Shown: in pieces, positions 8,396 to 19,734 of the stretch | Layout of the letters: each line of letters starts with the position of its first letter | Numbering within the stretch: the first letter of the stretch is position 1 | From: Staphylococcus piscifermentans | GTDB taxonomy: Bacteria; Bacillota; Bacilli; Staphylococcales; Staphylococcaceae | Direction of reading: 5' to 3' | DNA length: 64,000 nt | Assembly (NCBI RefSeq): GCF_900186985.1 | Contig: NZ_LT906447.1 | Coordinates: 1,426,001 to 1,490,000, forward strand | Program-made: the position numbers and the translations under genes | Notes under the pieces: generated by a model | The model's database searches: none | What the model saw: the letters and a program-made list of their open reading frames with translations, nothing else | Told to the model about the DNA's origin: nothing

Positions 8396-9787
8396 TTAGA
8401 ATCTTACTTGTTCAGCAATGAAATCGTTTAGTTCGGAAATCGGCATACGTACTTGTTCCATTGAGTCACGATCACGTACAGTAACTTGTTGGTCTTCAAG
8501 TGAATCGAAATCAAATGTAATACAATAAGGTGTACCAATTTCATCTTGACGACGATAACGTTTACCGATTGATTGAGATTCGTCAAAGTCTACAGTAAAG
8601 TTTTCGCTTAACTGTTCATAAACTTTGATAGCTTCTTCAGACAATTTTTTACTTAAAGGTAAAATTGCTGCTTTATAAGGTGCGAGTGCAGGGTGGAAGT
8701 GTAAAACAGTTCTTTCATCTTTGCTTCCTTCTACTCCTTCACGATCATAAGCATCACAAAGGAAAGCTAATGTTACACGGTCAGCACCTAGTGAAGGCTC
8801 GATACAATAAGGAATGTATTTTTCATTTGTTTCAGGGTCATGATATTTAAAGTCATCACCTGAGAATTCACTATGCTTTTTCAAATCATAGTCTGTACGG
8901 CTAGCAATTCCCCATAATTCGCCCCAACCGAATGGGAATTTGTATTCAATATCAGTTGTTGCATTAGAATAGTGAGATAACTCATCTTCATCATGGTCAC
9001 GAAGACGAATATTTTCGTTTTGAACACCTAAGTCCAACAACCATTTTTCAGCAAAAGTTTTCCAGTAGTTTTGCCATTCAATTTCTTCGCCAGGTTTACA
9101 GAAGAATTCAAGTTCCATTTGTTCGAATTCGCGTGTTCTGAAAATAAAGTTACCTGGTGTGATTTCATTACGGAATGATTTACCAATTTGTCCAATACCA
9201 AATGGTAGTTTTTTACGCATAGAACGTTGCACATTTTTATAGTTTACAAAAATACCTTGCGCAGTTTCTGGACGCAAGAAAATTTCATTTGTAGAATCTT
9301 CAGTAACCCCTTGGAAAGTTTTGAACATTAAATTAAACTGTCTGATATCTGTCCAATTTGCCGTACCGCTGACTGGATCTTTAATACCTTCTTCCTCAAT
9401 GATGCGTTTCATTTCATCAAAGCTTAAGCCATCAGCAATAAAGTTTTCGTCACCTTTTTCATTTTGCATATAATCTTCAATCAATTTATCTGCACGATAA
9501 CGGATTTTACTATCTTTATTATCAATCATTGGATCATTAAAGTTGCCAAGGTGTCCTGAAGCTTCCCAAGTCTTCGGATTCATTAAGATTGCTGCATCTA
9601 ATCCAACGTTATATGGAGATTGAGAAATAAATTTTTTCCACCATGCTTGTTTAATATTATTTTTTAATTCAACACCTAGCGGACCATAATCCCAAGTATT
9701 TGATAATCCACCATAAATTTCACTTCCTGGAAACACAAAGCCTCTGTGTTTCGCAAGTTGTACAACTGAATCCATATCTTTTGCCAT
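8396..9787 (-). CDS. glyS: Glycyl-tRNA synthetase (single-chain, dimeric type)
   Basis: This class II aminoacyl-tRNA synthetase of 463 residues charges tRNA-Gly. It begins [20 protein letters not shown], has motif 2 around [20 protein letters not shown], and ends with an anticodon-binding domain (from about [13 protein letters not shown]). An upstream in-frame ATG at 9880 was rejected because it lies within the T-box leader; ATG 9787 has a strong AAGAGGAGTG. Expression is very probably controlled by the T-box leader upstream, so it should rise when tRNA-Gly is uncharged. Confidence 0.97.
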   Translation of the reverse strand: MAKDMDSVVQLAKHRGFVFPGSEIYGGLSNTWDYGPLGVELKNNIKQAWWKKFISQSPYNVGLDAAILMNPKTWEASGHLGNFNDPMIDNKDSKIRYRADKLIEDYMQNEKGDENFIADGLSFDEMKRIIEEEGIKDPVSGTANWTDIRQFNLMFKTFQGVTEDSTNEIFLRPETAQGIFVNYKNVQRSMRKKLPFGIGQIGKSFRNEITPGNFIFRTREFEQMELEFFCKPGEEIEWQNYWKTFAEKWLLDLGVQNENIRLRDHDEDELSHYSNATTDIEYKFPFGWGELWGIASRTDYDLKKHSEFSGDDFKYHDPETNEKYIPYCIEPSLGADRVTLAFLCDAYDREGVEGSKDERTVLHFHPALAPYKAAILPLSKKLSEEAIKVYEQLSENFTVDFDESQSIGKRYRRQDEIGTPYCITFDFDSLEDQQVTVRDRDSMEQVRMPISELNDFIAEQVRF

Positions 9788-9812
9788 TTTACAACACTCC
9801 TCTTTTTTAAAT

Positions 9813-9990
9813 AAAAAAACGCCCCAAGATAACGAAATAAACATTTCGAAATCTTGGGACGAGTTATCTAATTTCATCATTAATAAATATAACCCGCGGT
9901 TCCACCCAATTTAGTGTAGACACTCGCTTAGATTATTAAATTGTCAGGCCAATTTAATTGTTAAGCTCACACCGTCCTTAACTCGCTTCA
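9813..9990 (-). promoter_or_regulatory. Glycyl T-box leader of glyS
   Basis: Reading the minus strand from about 9990 there is a stem I with the apical GGTGTGAG motif flanked by TTAAG/CTTAA, then a GGC triplet at 9950-9948 that may be the Gly specifier codon. The T-box core GGGTGGAACCGCG follows (9907-9895), then a terminator hairpin CGTCCCAAGAT...ATCTTGGGGCG with seven Ts (9861-9813). Known T-boxes bind uncharged tRNA at the specifier and at the T-box bulge and then form the antiterminator. The overall identity is clear; the specifier assignment is inference. Confidence 0.92.
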
Positions 9991-9996
9991 ATATTC

Positions 9997-10025
9997 ATTT
10001 TAATGCATCGAATAATTAAATACAA
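9997..10025 (-). promoter_or_regulatory. glyS promoter
   Basis: On the minus strand TTGTAT (10025-10020) and TAAAAT (10002-9997) are separated by 17 bp, a good vegetative promoter; the start would fall just before stem I of the T-box. Confidence 0.75.
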
Positions 10026-10039
10026 GTAAATACATACAT

Positions 10040-10068
10040 TTGTAGGACAAAACAAATCAAGTTATAAT
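10040..10068 (+). promoter_or_regulatory. ccpN promoter
   Basis: TTGTAG (10040-10045) and TATAAT (10063-10068) have 17-bp spacing. It is divergent from the glyS promoter, with the two -35 boxes only 14 bp apart. Confidence 0.75.
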
Positions 10069-10098
10069 AAGAAAGTAAGTGTGAAGGGGTGAGGACAT

Positions 10099-10722
10099 AT
10101 AGAACTGAGTAATAGGCAAAGTGAAATAGTTGAAATCGTAAAACATAACGGCCCAATCACTGGAGAGAAAATTGCTGAACAACTAAGTTTGACTAGGGCT
10201 ACGCTTAGACCTGATTTAGCCATACTTACTATGTCTGGTTTTTTAGAAGCTAGACCGCGCGTAGGTTATTTTTATTCCGGTAAGTCAACTAACCAATTGT
10301 TGACTGAGAAATTAAGAGAATATATAGTAAAGGACTATCAATCACTACCCATAATCTTAAAAAGTGATAAAACAGTGTACGAAGCAATTTGTACTATCTT
10401 TCTTGAAGATGTCAGTACTTTATTTATTGTTAATCCAAATAATGATTTTATCGGGGTTTGTTCGAGAAAGGATTTATTAAGAGCATCAATGATTGGTAAA
10501 GATATACATACGATGCCAGTCAGTGTTATAATGACACGCATGCCAAATTTGACTTATGTTAAAGAAAACGATTTAGTCGTTTTAGCAGCCCAATTAATGA
10601 TAGAAAAAGAAATTGATTCTATACCTATCGTAAGAGGAAAAGATAATGGCAAGCTAGAAGTTATCGGCCGTGTATCTAAAACAACAATAACCAAGTTATT
10701 TGTATCTATTTTTGACGAGTAG
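10099..10722 (+). CDS. ccpN: CcpN/YqzB-type transcriptional repressor, HTH plus CBS domains, apparent ATA start
   Basis: CcpN represses gluconeogenic genes in Bacillus under glycolytic conditions. The product, if read from ATA 10099, is 207 residues: an N-terminal HTH (about 1-60, ending LTRATLRPDLAILTMSGF) and a pair of CBS domains (about 75-200). The first in-frame ATG/GTG/TTG is TTG 10189, which would delete half of the HTH. A stop (TGA 10090) blocks any longer reading. AGGGG and GAGG at 10085-10094 are well placed for ATA 10099, or for CTG 10105. The family alignment (IELNKRQ in Bacillus, IELSNRQ here) fits. The next gene, ppsR, controls PEP synthase/PPDK, the usual partner. A sequencing error at the start codon is the main alternative. 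Confidence 0.85.
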   Translation: MELSNRQSEIVEIVKHNGPITGEKIAEQLSLTRATLRPDLAILTMSGFLEARPRVGYFYSGKSTNQLLTEKLREYIVKDYQSLPIILKSDKTVYEAICTIFLEDVSTLFIVNPNNDFIGVCSRKDLLRASMIGKDIHTMPVSVIMTRMPNLTYVKENDLVVLAAQLMIEKEIDSIPIVRGKDNGKLEVIGRVSKTTITKLFVSIFDE

Positions 10723-10734
10723 GTGAATATATTA

Positions 10735-11556
10735 ATGCAAAAGATAAAAATAATTATTGCATCTGATTCAGTAGGGGAAACTGCAGAACAAGTTGCAAAA
10801 GCGTGTGTTTCTCAATTCAGTTCCAAAAACTTTAAAAGTGAAATCGTACGCTATCCATATATTGAAACAAAAGAAAACGTGGATGAAGTGATAGACGTAG
10901 CTAAAGAAAATGAATTGAATATTGTGGTGTTCACTTTAGTAAAACCAGAAATCAAACAATATATGGAAGAAAGATTAGCAGAACACAAAATTAAGCATGT
11001 CGATATCATGGGACCATTAATGAGTATTCTCACAGATAAGATTGATGAGCAACCATATTGCGAACCTGGTATCGTGCATAAACTCGATGAAGCATATTTT
11101 AAAAAGATCGAGGCAATCGAATTTGCGGTAAAATATGATGACGGTAAAGATCCAAAAGGATTACCAAAAGCTGATATTGTTCTTCTTGGTATTTCTCGCA
11201 CATCAAAAACACCGTTGTCGCAATTTTTAGCGCATAAACGATATAAGGTAATGAATATACCTATTGTTCCTGAAATAAATCCGCCTGAAGCACTATTTGA
11301 AATTGATCCTAAAAAATGTGTAGCTTTGAAAATAAGCGAAGAAAAGCTGAACAAAATCAGAAAAGAACGCTTGAAACAGTTGGGGCTTGGAGATTCGGCA
11401 AGATATGCAACAGGTCAGCGTATTCAAGAAGAACTCGACTATTTTAATAATATCGTTGAAAAAATCGGTTGTCCGGTGATTGATGTCTCTGATAAAGCAA
11501 TCGAAGAAACTGCAAACGATATTATGTATATTATTGAACAAAATAAAATGAATTAA
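10735..11556 (+). CDS. ppsR: Pyruvate phosphate dikinase/PEP synthase regulatory protein (kinase-phosphorylase, DUF299)
   Basis: This family phosphorylates and dephosphorylates a threonine in pyruvate phosphate dikinase or PEP synthase, switching gluconeogenic PEP formation. The P-loop-like [11 protein letters not shown] is near residue 150, and the C-terminal region [19 protein letters not shown] is typical. I chose ATG 10735 ([12 protein letters not shown], 273 aa) over GTG 10723, because TAGGTGA at 10719-10725 is 9 nt upstream. It is co-transcribed with ccpN, with which it forms a carbon-flow control pair. Confidence 0.92.
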   Translation: MQKIKIIIASDSVGETAEQVAKACVSQFSSKNFKSEIVRYPYIETKENVDEVIDVAKENELNIVVFTLVKPEIKQYMEERLAEHKIKHVDIMGPLMSILTDKIDEQPYCEPGIVHKLDEAYFKKIEAIEFAVKYDDGKDPKGLPKADIVLLGISRTSKTPLSQFLAHKRYKVMNIPIVPEINPPEALFEIDPKKCVALKISEEKLNKIRKERLKQLGLGDSARYATGQRIQEELDYFNNIVEKIGCPVIDVSDKAIEETANDIMYIIEQNKMN

Positions 11557-11572
11557 TCATGACAATTGATAA

Positions 11573-11606
11573 AAGCGCTGGTGTTACAATCAGCGTTTAA
11601 TTATTT
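11573..11606 (+). terminator. Weak terminator after ppsR
   Basis: An 8-bp stem AAGCGCTG/CAGCGTTT (one G-U pair) is followed by AATTATTT. Confidence 0.5.
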
Positions 11607-11676
11607 CAAGCAAATCACTTTCCATTTATAAATAAAATGATATAATAATAAGACTAAATCTATGCAGGTGGTTAGT

Positions 11677-13446
11677 TTGCGAATTGAACAATCAGTAATA
11701 AATGAAATTAAAGATAAAACAGATATATTAGATCTAGTAAGTGAATATGTGAAATTAGAAAAAAGAGGACGCAATTATATAGGTTTGTGTCCTTTTCATG
11801 ATGAAAAAACACCTTCATTCACTGTTTCTGAAGATAAGCAAATCTGCCATTGTTTCGGTTGTAAAAAAGGAGGCAATGTTTTCCAGTTTACGCAAGAAAT
11901 TAAAGGCGTTTCATTCGTGGAAGCTGTTAAAGAGCTGGGAGAAAGGGTAAATATAAAAATAGACGTCAATGATTCCGATGCTCAAAACCAAATTGCTTCT
12001 GATGACTTGATGATGATTAAAATGCATGAGTTGATGCAAGATTATTATCATTATGTTCTTATGAAAACTGTTGAAGGAGAGGAAGCGTTAGATTATTTAA
12101 AATCTAGGGGATTTACAGAAGAATTACTAAATGAAAGAAAAATTGGTTACGCACCTGATAACTCTCATTTCTGCCATGACTTCTTACAGAAAAAAGGTTA
12201 CGATATCGAACTTGCATATGAAGCAGGATTGCTTTCCAGAAACGAAGAAAACTTCAGTTATTATGATCGATTTAGAGATCGCATCATGTTCCCTCTAAAA
12301 AATGCTCAAGGGCGTACAGTAGGCTATTCTGGACGGACATACAAAAATCAAGAGCCGAAATATTTAAATAGCCCGGAAACCCCAATATTTCAAAAAAGAA
12401 AATTACTGTATAACGTTGATAGAGCGAGAAGAACGATTCGTCAAAAAAACGAACTCATTTTACTTGAAGGATTCATGGATGTTATTAAAGCTGACCAAGC
12501 AGGTATAAAGCAAGTAGTAGCGAGCATGGGCACACAACTTTCGCAAGAACATGTATCTTTTATAAAGAAATTAACTTCAAATGTAACTTTATTGTTTGAT
12601 GGAGACTTTGCAGGGCAAGAAGCTACTTTGAAAACAGGACAGAATTTATTGCAACAAGGTATGAATGTATTTGTTGTACAGATGCCGTCAAAAATGGATC
12701 CAGATGAATATATTGCTAAATATGGTAATGACGCCTTCAGAGCATATTTAGATCACGAAAGAAAAGCTTTCATTTTATATAAAGTGAATTTGCATAAAGA
12801 TGAAATTGAACATAATGATATGGCATATGAAAAATATTTAAAAGAGATTACAGATGATATTTCACTAATGCAATCAGGCATTTTACAAAAAAAAGTATTG
12901 CAAGACGTTTCTGAATTGTTTAAAGTAAGTTTTGATAGTCTAAATAATGAAGTGGCTCTGCATTCTCCTCGATATAATGATGCGAAAATGCCAATTCCAA
13001 CTTTCGAAAAACAACAGTTCACTAAAAAGGAAGATGCTGAGCGTAAATTACTAAAACATTTCATGTTTAGCAAAGATGTTTTTTTGGATTACAATAAAGA
13101 AATTGAATCAGATGACTTTACAAATAGTCATTTTAAGAGTATATTTAATATTTTGCACGACTATTATTCTGAAAATGAACATTATGATTTAAGTACTGCC
13201 TTATTATATAGTAATCAAGAAGCTGATAGAGAAACATTGATTTCACTTGAAAATCTTCTGTTAAATAGGAATCCCTACGAATATGAGCTACAAGATTACA
13301 TTAATATCATCACTGACAATCGTAATGGAGAAACTTCAGAAACCCTGAATGAAAAGTTAAGAGAAGCAGCTCGCATTGGTGATATGGAGCTACAAAAATA
13401 CTATTTAGAGAAAATAGTTAATATGAATAAGAATAGAATGAAATAA
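11677..13446 (+). CDS. dnaG: DNA primase
   Basis: DnaG makes RNA primers for replication. The N-terminal CHC2 zinc site is visible (Cys38, His41, Cys59, Cys62 from this start), followed by the catalytic TOPRIM domain ([10 protein letters not shown], then [12 protein letters not shown]) and a helicase-binding C-terminal domain. I chose TTG 11677 ([12 protein letters not shown]) because AGGTGG lies 5 nt upstream and the product starts as in other staphylococci; ATG 11662 would add five residues. TATAAT at 11641-11646 is a plausible -10. With sigA downstream it forms the macromolecular synthesis unit. Confidence 0.96.
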   Translation: MRIEQSVINEIKDKTDILDLVSEYVKLEKRGRNYIGLCPFHDEKTPSFTVSEDKQICHCFGCKKGGNVFQFTQEIKGVSFVEAVKELGERVNIKIDVNDSDAQNQIASDDLMMIKMHELMQDYYHYVLMKTVEGEEALDYLKSRGFTEELLNERKIGYAPDNSHFCHDFLQKKGYDIELAYEAGLLSRNEENFSYYDRFRDRIMFPLKNAQGRTVGYSGRTYKNQEPKYLNSPETPIFQKRKLLYNVDRARRTIRQKNELILLEGFMDVIKADQAGIKQVVASMGTQLSQEHVSFIKKLTSNVTLLFDGDFAGQEATLKTGQNLLQQGMNVFVVQMPSKMDPDEYIAKYGNDAFRAYLDHERKAFILYKVNLHKDEIEHNDMAYEKYLKEITDDISLMQSGILQKKVLQDVSELFKVSFDSLNNEVALHSPRYNDAKMPIPTFEKQQFTKKEDAERKLLKHFMFSKDVFLDYNKEIESDDFTNSHFKSIFNILHDYYSENEHYDLSTALLYSNQEADRETLISLENLLLNRNPYEYELQDYINIITDNRNGETSETLNEKLREAARIGDMELQKYYLEKIVNMNKNRMK

Positions 13447-13464
13447 TGAGTTATGAGTAATTAA

Positions 13465-14640
<1,176 letters not shown>

Positions 14641-14652
14641 TTATGTAAATTT

Positions 14653-14767
14653 AAGCGAGACAATAAGCTGAATATGTTTGGCTCAGAAGGTCTTAGTTAA
14701 GAGTCTCTTCTTATGCATGTATTGTACTTGCAGACAAACATACCGGTTATATTGTTTCGCTTTTTTT
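14653..14767 (+). ncRNA. Four-helix structured RNA ending in a poly-U tract (sigA 3' UTR or small RNA)
   Basis: The sequence folds into nested helices. P1 is 13 bp, AAGCGAGACAATA (14653-14665) with TATTGTTTCGCTT (14750-14762), one G-U pair. P2 is 8 bp, TATGTTTG (14673-14680) with CAAACATA (14735-14742). Inside P2 lie P3 (AGAAG/CTTCT with inner TCTTA/TAAGA, 14685-14711) and P4 (TGCATGTA/TACTTGCA, one mismatch, 14714-14732). Seven Ts follow P1, so it can terminate transcription. This is far more elaborate than a simple terminator. I do not recognise the family. Confidence 0.7.
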
Positions 14768-14789
14768 ATTATTCAGAGGAGAATTGAAG

Positions 14790-15464
14790 ATGATTGCACT
14801 TAATCAAAGGTTGCAAGCAGTCAGCCAATATATTAAAGGACCGATACTTGCAGATATTGGATCAGACCACGCTTACTTGCCGATTTATGCTATTCAAAAC
14901 GAACTTTGCCAAACTGTTATTGCAGGAGAAGTTGTCAGAGGACCATTTGAAGCAGCTCATTTAAATGTCGAAAAATACGGGCTAAATCAAAGTATTGATG
15001 TTAAACTTGGCAATGGGCTAGAAGTTATTGAAGAAAATAATAAAGTAGACTCTATTACGATTTGCGGGATGGGCGGACCTCTTATCGCTTCAATTATTGA
15101 GAATGGCAAATCCAAATTAAAAAACCATCCACGTCTCATTTTACAGAGTAATATACAGACCTATACTCTAAGAAAAGTGCTACATCGACTTAATTATCAT
15201 ATTATTGATGAAGCACTCATTGAAGAGAAAGGACATATCTATGAAATCGTCGTTGCTGAATTTGGCAGCGAAGATACGGATGTATACGATTTGAAATTCG
15301 GTCCTATTCTATTAAGACAAAAAAGTGATTTATTCTTTAAAAAATGGAATAGAGAATTAGAAGCTTTGGAAAATATAAAAAGTAATCTAGACAGCAATAA
15401 ACACAGCCACAGATTATCAGAGATTAATAACGAAATTAAAATGATTCAAGAGGTGTTAAAATGA
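14790..15464 (+). CDS. trmK: tRNA (adenine-N1)-methyltransferase TrmK
   Basis: TrmK methylates N1 of adenine 22 in tRNA. The 224-residue product has the SAM-binding motif LADIGSDHAYLPIYA near residue 20 and GMGGPLIASII near residue 90, with a helical C-terminal extension. ATG 14790 is 8 nt after AGAGGAG; the TTG at 14784 is too close to it. The last 4 nt overlap the next gene. Confidence 0.94.
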   Translation: MIALNQRLQAVSQYIKGPILADIGSDHAYLPIYAIQNELCQTVIAGEVVRGPFEAAHLNVEKYGLNQSIDVKLGNGLEVIEENNKVDSITICGMGGPLIASIIENGKSKLKNHPRLILQSNIQTYTLRKVLHRLNYHIIDEALIEEKGHIYEIVVAEFGSEDTDVYDLKFGPILLRQKSDLFFKKWNRELEALENIKSNLDSNKHSHRLSEINNEIKMIQEVLK

Positions 15465-16555
15465 AAACTTCAGAATTACTAAATATTATTAATCAGCACG
15501 TCCCTTTTTCATCAGCTAAAGAATGGGATAATGTAGGTTTGCTTATTGGAGATAAAGAAAAAGAAGTTACGGGAATTTTAACAACATTAGATTGTACAGC
15601 AGAAATCGTGGACGAAGCAATCAACAATAATGTCAATACGATAATTGCTCACCATCCGTTGATTTTTAAAGGTATCAGTAATGTTAACGAAGGTGGCTAT
15701 GGAACTATCATAAGACGCATTATCCAACACGATATTCAGCTAATCGCACTCCACACAAATTTAGATGTATATCAACATGGTGTAAACGCAATGTTGGCTC
15801 AAACACTTGGTGTTAATAATACAGCCATCCTTGAACCTCAATTTACAAATTACTACAAAGTTCAAGTCTTTATTCCAAAGGAAAATGCTGTCGACTTTAA
15901 AGAAAAAATGAGTCAAGCTGGCTTTGCTTCAGAAGGCAATTATGAACATTGTTTCTTTTCAACTGCAGGCGAAGGACAATTCAAACCAGTAGGAGAAGCG
16001 AATCCTCATATTGGAAGTCTCAATGAGATAGAATCAGTGTCTGAAATTAAAATAGAATTTATGATTCAAAATCATCAACGTCATCAAGCTGAATACTATA
16101 TTAATGAATTGCATCCTTACGAAACTCCAGTATACGATTTTATTCCTTTAACTAAACAGTTAGATAGAGGATTAGGAGTAATAGGTTCTTTAAAAAATCA
16201 AGTAACTTTAAAAGAGTTTGCGCTCAAAGCTAAAGAAGCTTTAAATTTGCCAAGTGTTAGATTTACAGGTAATCCTAATTCATTAATTAACACAGTCGCT
16301 ATTATCGGCGGTTCTGGTATTGGTTTTGAAAAAGACGCTATTAATAAAGGCGCAGATGTTTTTGTTACAGGAGATATTAAACATCACGACGCACTTGATG
16401 CAAAAACAGATAATATTAATTTAGTTGATATTAATCACTATAGTGAATATGTTATGAAAGAAGGACTTAAGCACTTATTACAAGAATGGTTGAATCAACC
16501 AGCGTTTAAGATAATTGCTTCAGATTTAAATACAGATCCATTTAGCTACGTATAA
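15461..16555 (+). CDS. NIF3-like dinuclear metal protein (YqfO family)
   Basis: The 364-residue protein has the Nif3/YbgI metal-binding core (IAHHPLIFKG near residue 67 and LHTNLDVYQHGVN near residue 105, then DIKHHDALDAK near the C-terminus). It carries the inserted PII-like domain (about 130-235, YKVQVFIPKENAVDFKEKM) found in YqfO of Bacillales. A GTP cyclohydrolase I type 2 activity has been proposed for relatives, but the physiological role is unclear. It overlaps trmK by 4 nt; the trmK-nif3 pair is widespread. Confidence 0.9.
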   Translation: MKTSELLNIINQHVPFSSAKEWDNVGLLIGDKEKEVTGILTTLDCTAEIVDEAINNNVNTIIAHHPLIFKGISNVNEGGYGTIIRRIIQHDIQLIALHTNLDVYQHGVNAMLAQTLGVNNTAILEPQFTNYYKVQVFIPKENAVDFKEKMSQAGFASEGNYEHCFFSTAGEGQFKPVGEANPHIGSLNEIESVSEIKIEFMIQNHQRHQAEYYINELHPYETPVYDFIPLTKQLDRGLGVIGSLKNQVTLKEFALKAKEALNLPSVRFTGNPNSLINTVAIIGGSGIGFEKDAINKGADVFVTGDIKHHDALDAKTDNINLVDINHYSEYVMKEGLKHLLQEWLNQPAFKIIASDLNTDPFSYV

Positions 16556-16576
16556 ATAAAAAGGAGGGATTTTAAA

Positions 16577-17917
16577 ATGGCCAAACAACATCCATTTGAA
16601 CAATTTGATTTAGATGATCAGCTTATAGAAGCAGTCTCTGATTTAAATTTTAATCAGCCAACTGAAATCCAACAAAGAGTTATTCCCAAAATTTTAAAAG
16701 GGACAAGTATTATCGGACAATCTCAAACCGGTACAGGTAAATCACATGCATTTCTTTTACCATTAATGCAAAGTATTGATCCATCTATCCAAGAACCTCA
16801 AGCGATTGTAGTTGCACCAACAAGAGAATTGGCTCAACAGCTTAATAACGCGGCACAGCATTTAGCCGAATTTAAAAAGGATGTCAAAGTTTCTTTGTTT
16901 ATCGGCGGTACTGACTTTGAAAGAGATAAACAGCGTTGCAATATACAACCGCAACTTGTAATTGGCACACCGACTAGAATTAACGATTTATCTAAAGATG
17001 GTACTTTGCATACACATTTAGCAAACTACTTAGTTGTTGATGAAGCTGACTTAATGATTGATTTAGGATTAATCGAAGATGTGGACCATATTGCTGCTCG
17101 ATTAGAAGACAATGCGAATATCGCAGTATTCAGTGCAACGATACCTAAATCATTACATCCGTTTTTAAATAAATACTTGAATCAACCAGAATTAATTGAA
17201 GTCGATAATAAGACGCAAAATAAGAAAAATATTGACTTTTACCTAATACCAACAAAAGGTGCGGCGAAAGTTGATAAAACTAAGTCCTTAATAAAAATAT
17301 TAAATCCTTATTTATGTATTATTTTTTGCAACAGCAGAGAAAATGCAGATGAGCTAGCAGAAGAACTTACAGCCGATGGATTGAAAATCGGTATGATTCA
17401 TGGTGGATTATCCCCGCGTGAACGTAAGCAGCAAATGAAACGTATTAGAAATTTAGATTTCCAATATGTAATTGCAAGTGATTTAGCGTCAAGAGGTATC
17501 GATATTGAAGGAGTGAGTCATGTCATTAATTTTGATGTGCCTAAAGATATTGATTTCTTTACCCACCGTGTAGGACGAACTGGTAGAGGTCAATACAAAG
17601 GGGAAGCTTTCACGTTGTTCACGCCAGATGAAGAAGAACTGATAAATGACATCGAAGAAAAAGGCTATCATTTTGAAGATGTAGATATTAAAAATGGCGA
17701 AATCGTACCTATCAAAGCACATAACACTCGAAAAACGCGTCAAAACAAAGATGATCATTTAACAACTCAAGTTAAGCGTAAAATTAAACGTGGCAACAAG
17801 AAAAAAGTTAAACCAGGTTACAAGAAAAAGTTTAAAAAAGAATTAGAAAATTTAAAACGTCAAGAGCGTAAGCAATACAGCAAACGCAAAAATAAAGAAC
17901 AACGTAAAAATAGATAA
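16577..17917 (+). CDS. cshB: DEAD-box RNA helicase CshB
   Basis: The protein (446 residues) has motif I TGTGKS (residues 51-56), motif II DEAD (156-159), motif III SAT (187-189), and motif [11 protein letters not shown], followed by a very basic tail from about residue 370 (lysine- and arginine-rich, unlike the helicase core). DEAD-box helicases remodel RNA in ribosome assembly, decay and cold adaptation. AAAGGAGGG precedes the ATG. The assignment to CshB rather than CshA rests on the neighbours (trmK-nif3 upstream, nfo downstream). Confidence 0.93.
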   Translation: MAKQHPFEQFDLDDQLIEAVSDLNFNQPTEIQQRVIPKILKGTSIIGQSQTGTGKSHAFLLPLMQSIDPSIQEPQAIVVAPTRELAQQLNNAAQHLAEFKKDVKVSLFIGGTDFERDKQRCNIQPQLVIGTPTRINDLSKDGTLHTHLANYLVVDEADLMIDLGLIEDVDHIAARLEDNANIAVFSATIPKSLHPFLNKYLNQPELIEVDNKTQNKKNIDFYLIPTKGAAKVDKTKSLIKILNPYLCIIFCNSRENADELAEELTADGLKIGMIHGGLSPRERKQQMKRIRNLDFQYVIASDLASRGIDIEGVSHVINFDVPKDIDFFTHRVGRTGRGQYKGEAFTLFTPDEEELINDIEEKGYHFEDVDIKNGEIVPIKAHNTRKTRQNKDDHLTTQVKRKIKRGNKKKVKPGYKKKFKKELENLKRQERKQYSKRKNKEQRKNR

Positions 17918-17934
17918 GGGTAAGGTGGATAAAA

Positions 17935-18825
17935 GTGTTAATAGGTTCTCATGTTTCCATGAATGGCAAAAAAATGTTACAAGGCTCTGCAGAAGAAGCA
18001 CATCGTTTAAATGAAAAGACATTTATGATATACACAGGCGCTCCTCAAAATACTCGACGTAAAGCAATTGAAGATTTGAATATCGAAGCTGGACATGAAG
18101 CAATGAAAGAATATGGCTTATCCAATATTGTTGTTCATGCGCCTTACATTATTAATATTGCTAATACACAAAAGCCGCATGTATTTGAGTTAGGTGTAGA
18201 CTTTTTGCAAAAAGAAATTGAACGTACAGAAGCAATTGGTGCGAAAGATATTGTTTTACATCCTGGCTCACATGTTGGTGCAGGTTCAGAAGCAGGAATC
18301 AAGAAAATTATCGAAGGACTTAATGAAGTATTAACAAATGAGAATGACGTGCGTATTGCGTTAGAAACTATGGCTGGAAAAGGTTCAGAAGTCGGCAGAA
18401 CCTTCGAAGAACTAGCACAAATTATTGATGGAGTAAACCATAACGAACGACTTTCTATTTGTTTTGATACTTGTCATACGCATGATGCTGGTTATAAAGT
18501 TAAAGATGATTTTGATTCTGTTTTAGAAGAATTTGATAAAATAATAGGATTAGATAGAATCAAAGTGTTACATGTAAATGACAGTAAAAATGAAATAGGC
18601 GCCCATAAAGACCGTCATGAGAATATTGGTTTCGGTCATATTGGATTTGATGCTTTAAACTACATCGTACATCATGAAGTGTTCGAAGATATTCCGAAAA
18701 TCTTAGAGACACCGTTCGTAGGTGAAGATAAGAAAAACAAGCGACCTCCTTATAAACATGAAATTGAAATGTTAGAATCCCAAACATTTAATCCTAATAT
18801 GAAAGAAATCATTATGGCTGAATAA
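17935..18825 (+). CDS. nfo: Endonuclease IV (AP endonuclease)
   Basis: Nfo cuts the backbone 5' of abasic sites in base-excision repair, using three zinc ions. The 296-residue product shows the AP_endonuc_2 pattern: [63 protein letters not shown]. The start is GTG 17935 behind AAGGTGG. It is 17 nt after cshB and ends at a hairpin terminator. Confidence 0.97.
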   Translation: MLIGSHVSMNGKKMLQGSAEEAHRLNEKTFMIYTGAPQNTRRKAIEDLNIEAGHEAMKEYGLSNIVVHAPYIINIANTQKPHVFELGVDFLQKEIERTEAIGAKDIVLHPGSHVGAGSEAGIKKIIEGLNEVLTNENDVRIALETMAGKGSEVGRTFEELAQIIDGVNHNERLSICFDTCHTHDAGYKVKDDFDSVLEEFDKIIGLDRIKVLHVNDSKNEIGAHKDRHENIGFGHIGFDALNYIVHHEVFEDIPKILETPFVGEDKKNKRPPYKHEIEMLESQTFNPNMKEIIMAE

Positions 18826-18838
18826 GATGCTGTTATTA

Positions 18839-18888
18839 GAGTGGGCGTTGAAATAAATTGAATGTATATTATTTCCGTCCCACTTTTA
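18839..18888 (+). terminator. Terminator after nfo
   Basis: Hairpin GAGTGGG...GAAATAA / TTATTTC...CCCACTT with internal mismatches, then TTTATTTT. The GAAATAA/TTATTTC core recurs in the lipM terminator. Confidence 0.8.
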
Positions 18889-18898
18889 TTTTATCTTC

Positions 18899-18921
18899 TT
18901 AATCGTAAGCATTACAATTTA
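18899..18921 (+). promoter_or_regulatory. Zur box of the zinc-uptake operon
   Basis: The 23-bp site reads TTAATCGTAAG, C, then ATTACAATTTA. It is a near-perfect inverted repeat matching the known Zur operator pattern (AATCGTAAT/ATTACGATT) in Gram-positive bacteria. It lies 43 bp before znuC, and the zur gene itself is in the operon, so autoregulation by zinc is expected. Confidence 0.85.
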
Positions 18922-18963
18922 CATAATTAGAAAACAAGGTTATATTTGTAGCGAGGTGAAATC

Positions 18964-19734
18964 ATGACAACTCCTGTTTTTGAATTAAAAAACATCAATT
19001 ACCATTTTGGTACAAAACAAGTATTAGAAAACATTAATATTAAAATTTATAAAGGTGACTTCTTAGCGATTGTAGGACCAAATGGCGCAGGTAAATCTAC
19101 ATTACTTAAAGTAATGCTTGGATTATTGCCTCTACAAACAGGCGAGATGTACATAGATGGTATTAAATATCAAAGAAAAGCTTCTGATTTAAAAATCAGT
19201 TATGTTTCTCAAAAAGCTTCTGCTTTTAACGCTGGATTCCCAGCTAGTGTTAAAGAGGTAGTTCTAAGTGGTCTAACTAAAAAAAAGCACTTATTTCAAT
19301 GGTTTAATAAGAAAGATGTGCAGAAGGTCAAAGATATATTGAAACGCTTGAACATCGAATTTCTGCTTCATAAAAATATCGCTGAATTATCAGGGGGACA
19401 GCAGCAGCGTGTGTTAATTGCCCGTGCGCTTATTTCAAATCCGTCTGTCCTCATACTAGATGAACCGACTAATGGCATCGATGCAAAGCATGTAAGTGAG
19501 TTTTATGAAACTTTAGAACAATTGAAGCAAGAGGGTGTAACCATAATTTTAGTTACACATGATATCGGAGTTGTGGTTGATACAGCGACACAAGTTGCAT
19601 GTTTAAATAAACATTTACATTTCCACGGTTCTGCAAAAGAATTTAAATCATTAGATCAAGTTGAGATTTCTAAGATTTATGGCTATCCTATTAAATTTGT
19701 GGACCATCAACACGAAAGGGAGTGCTGTAACTAA
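18964..19734 (+). CDS. znuC: Zinc ABC transporter, ATP-binding protein (ZnuC-like)
   Basis: The 256-residue protein is an ABC ATPase: Walker A GPNGAGKST near residue 38, signature LSGGQQQR near residue 142, Walker B VLILDEPT, and the switch His in LVTHD. The metal-ion ABC family, the permease and zur beside it and the Zur box upstream point to zinc import. No solute-binding protein is encoded here; the adcA-type lipoprotein must be elsewhere. Its stop overlaps the permease start. Confidence 0.9.
   Translation: MTTPVFELKNINYHFGTKQVLENINIKIYKGDFLAIVGPNGAGKSTLLKVMLGLLPLQTGEMYIDGIKYQRKASDLKISYVSQKASAFNAGFPASVKEVVLSGLTKKKHLFQWFNKKDVQKVKDILKRLNIEFLLHKNIAELSGGQQQRVLIARALISNPSVLILDEPTNGIDAKHVSEFYETLEQLKQEGVTIILVTHDIGVVVDTATQVACLNKHLHFHGSAKEFKSLDQVEISKIYGYPIKFVDHQHERECCN

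Noticed and set aside
9788..9880. N-terminal extension of glyS by 31 codons
   Set aside because: It would translate the T-box terminator; the downstream ATG has a strong ribosome-binding site and the family N-terminus.
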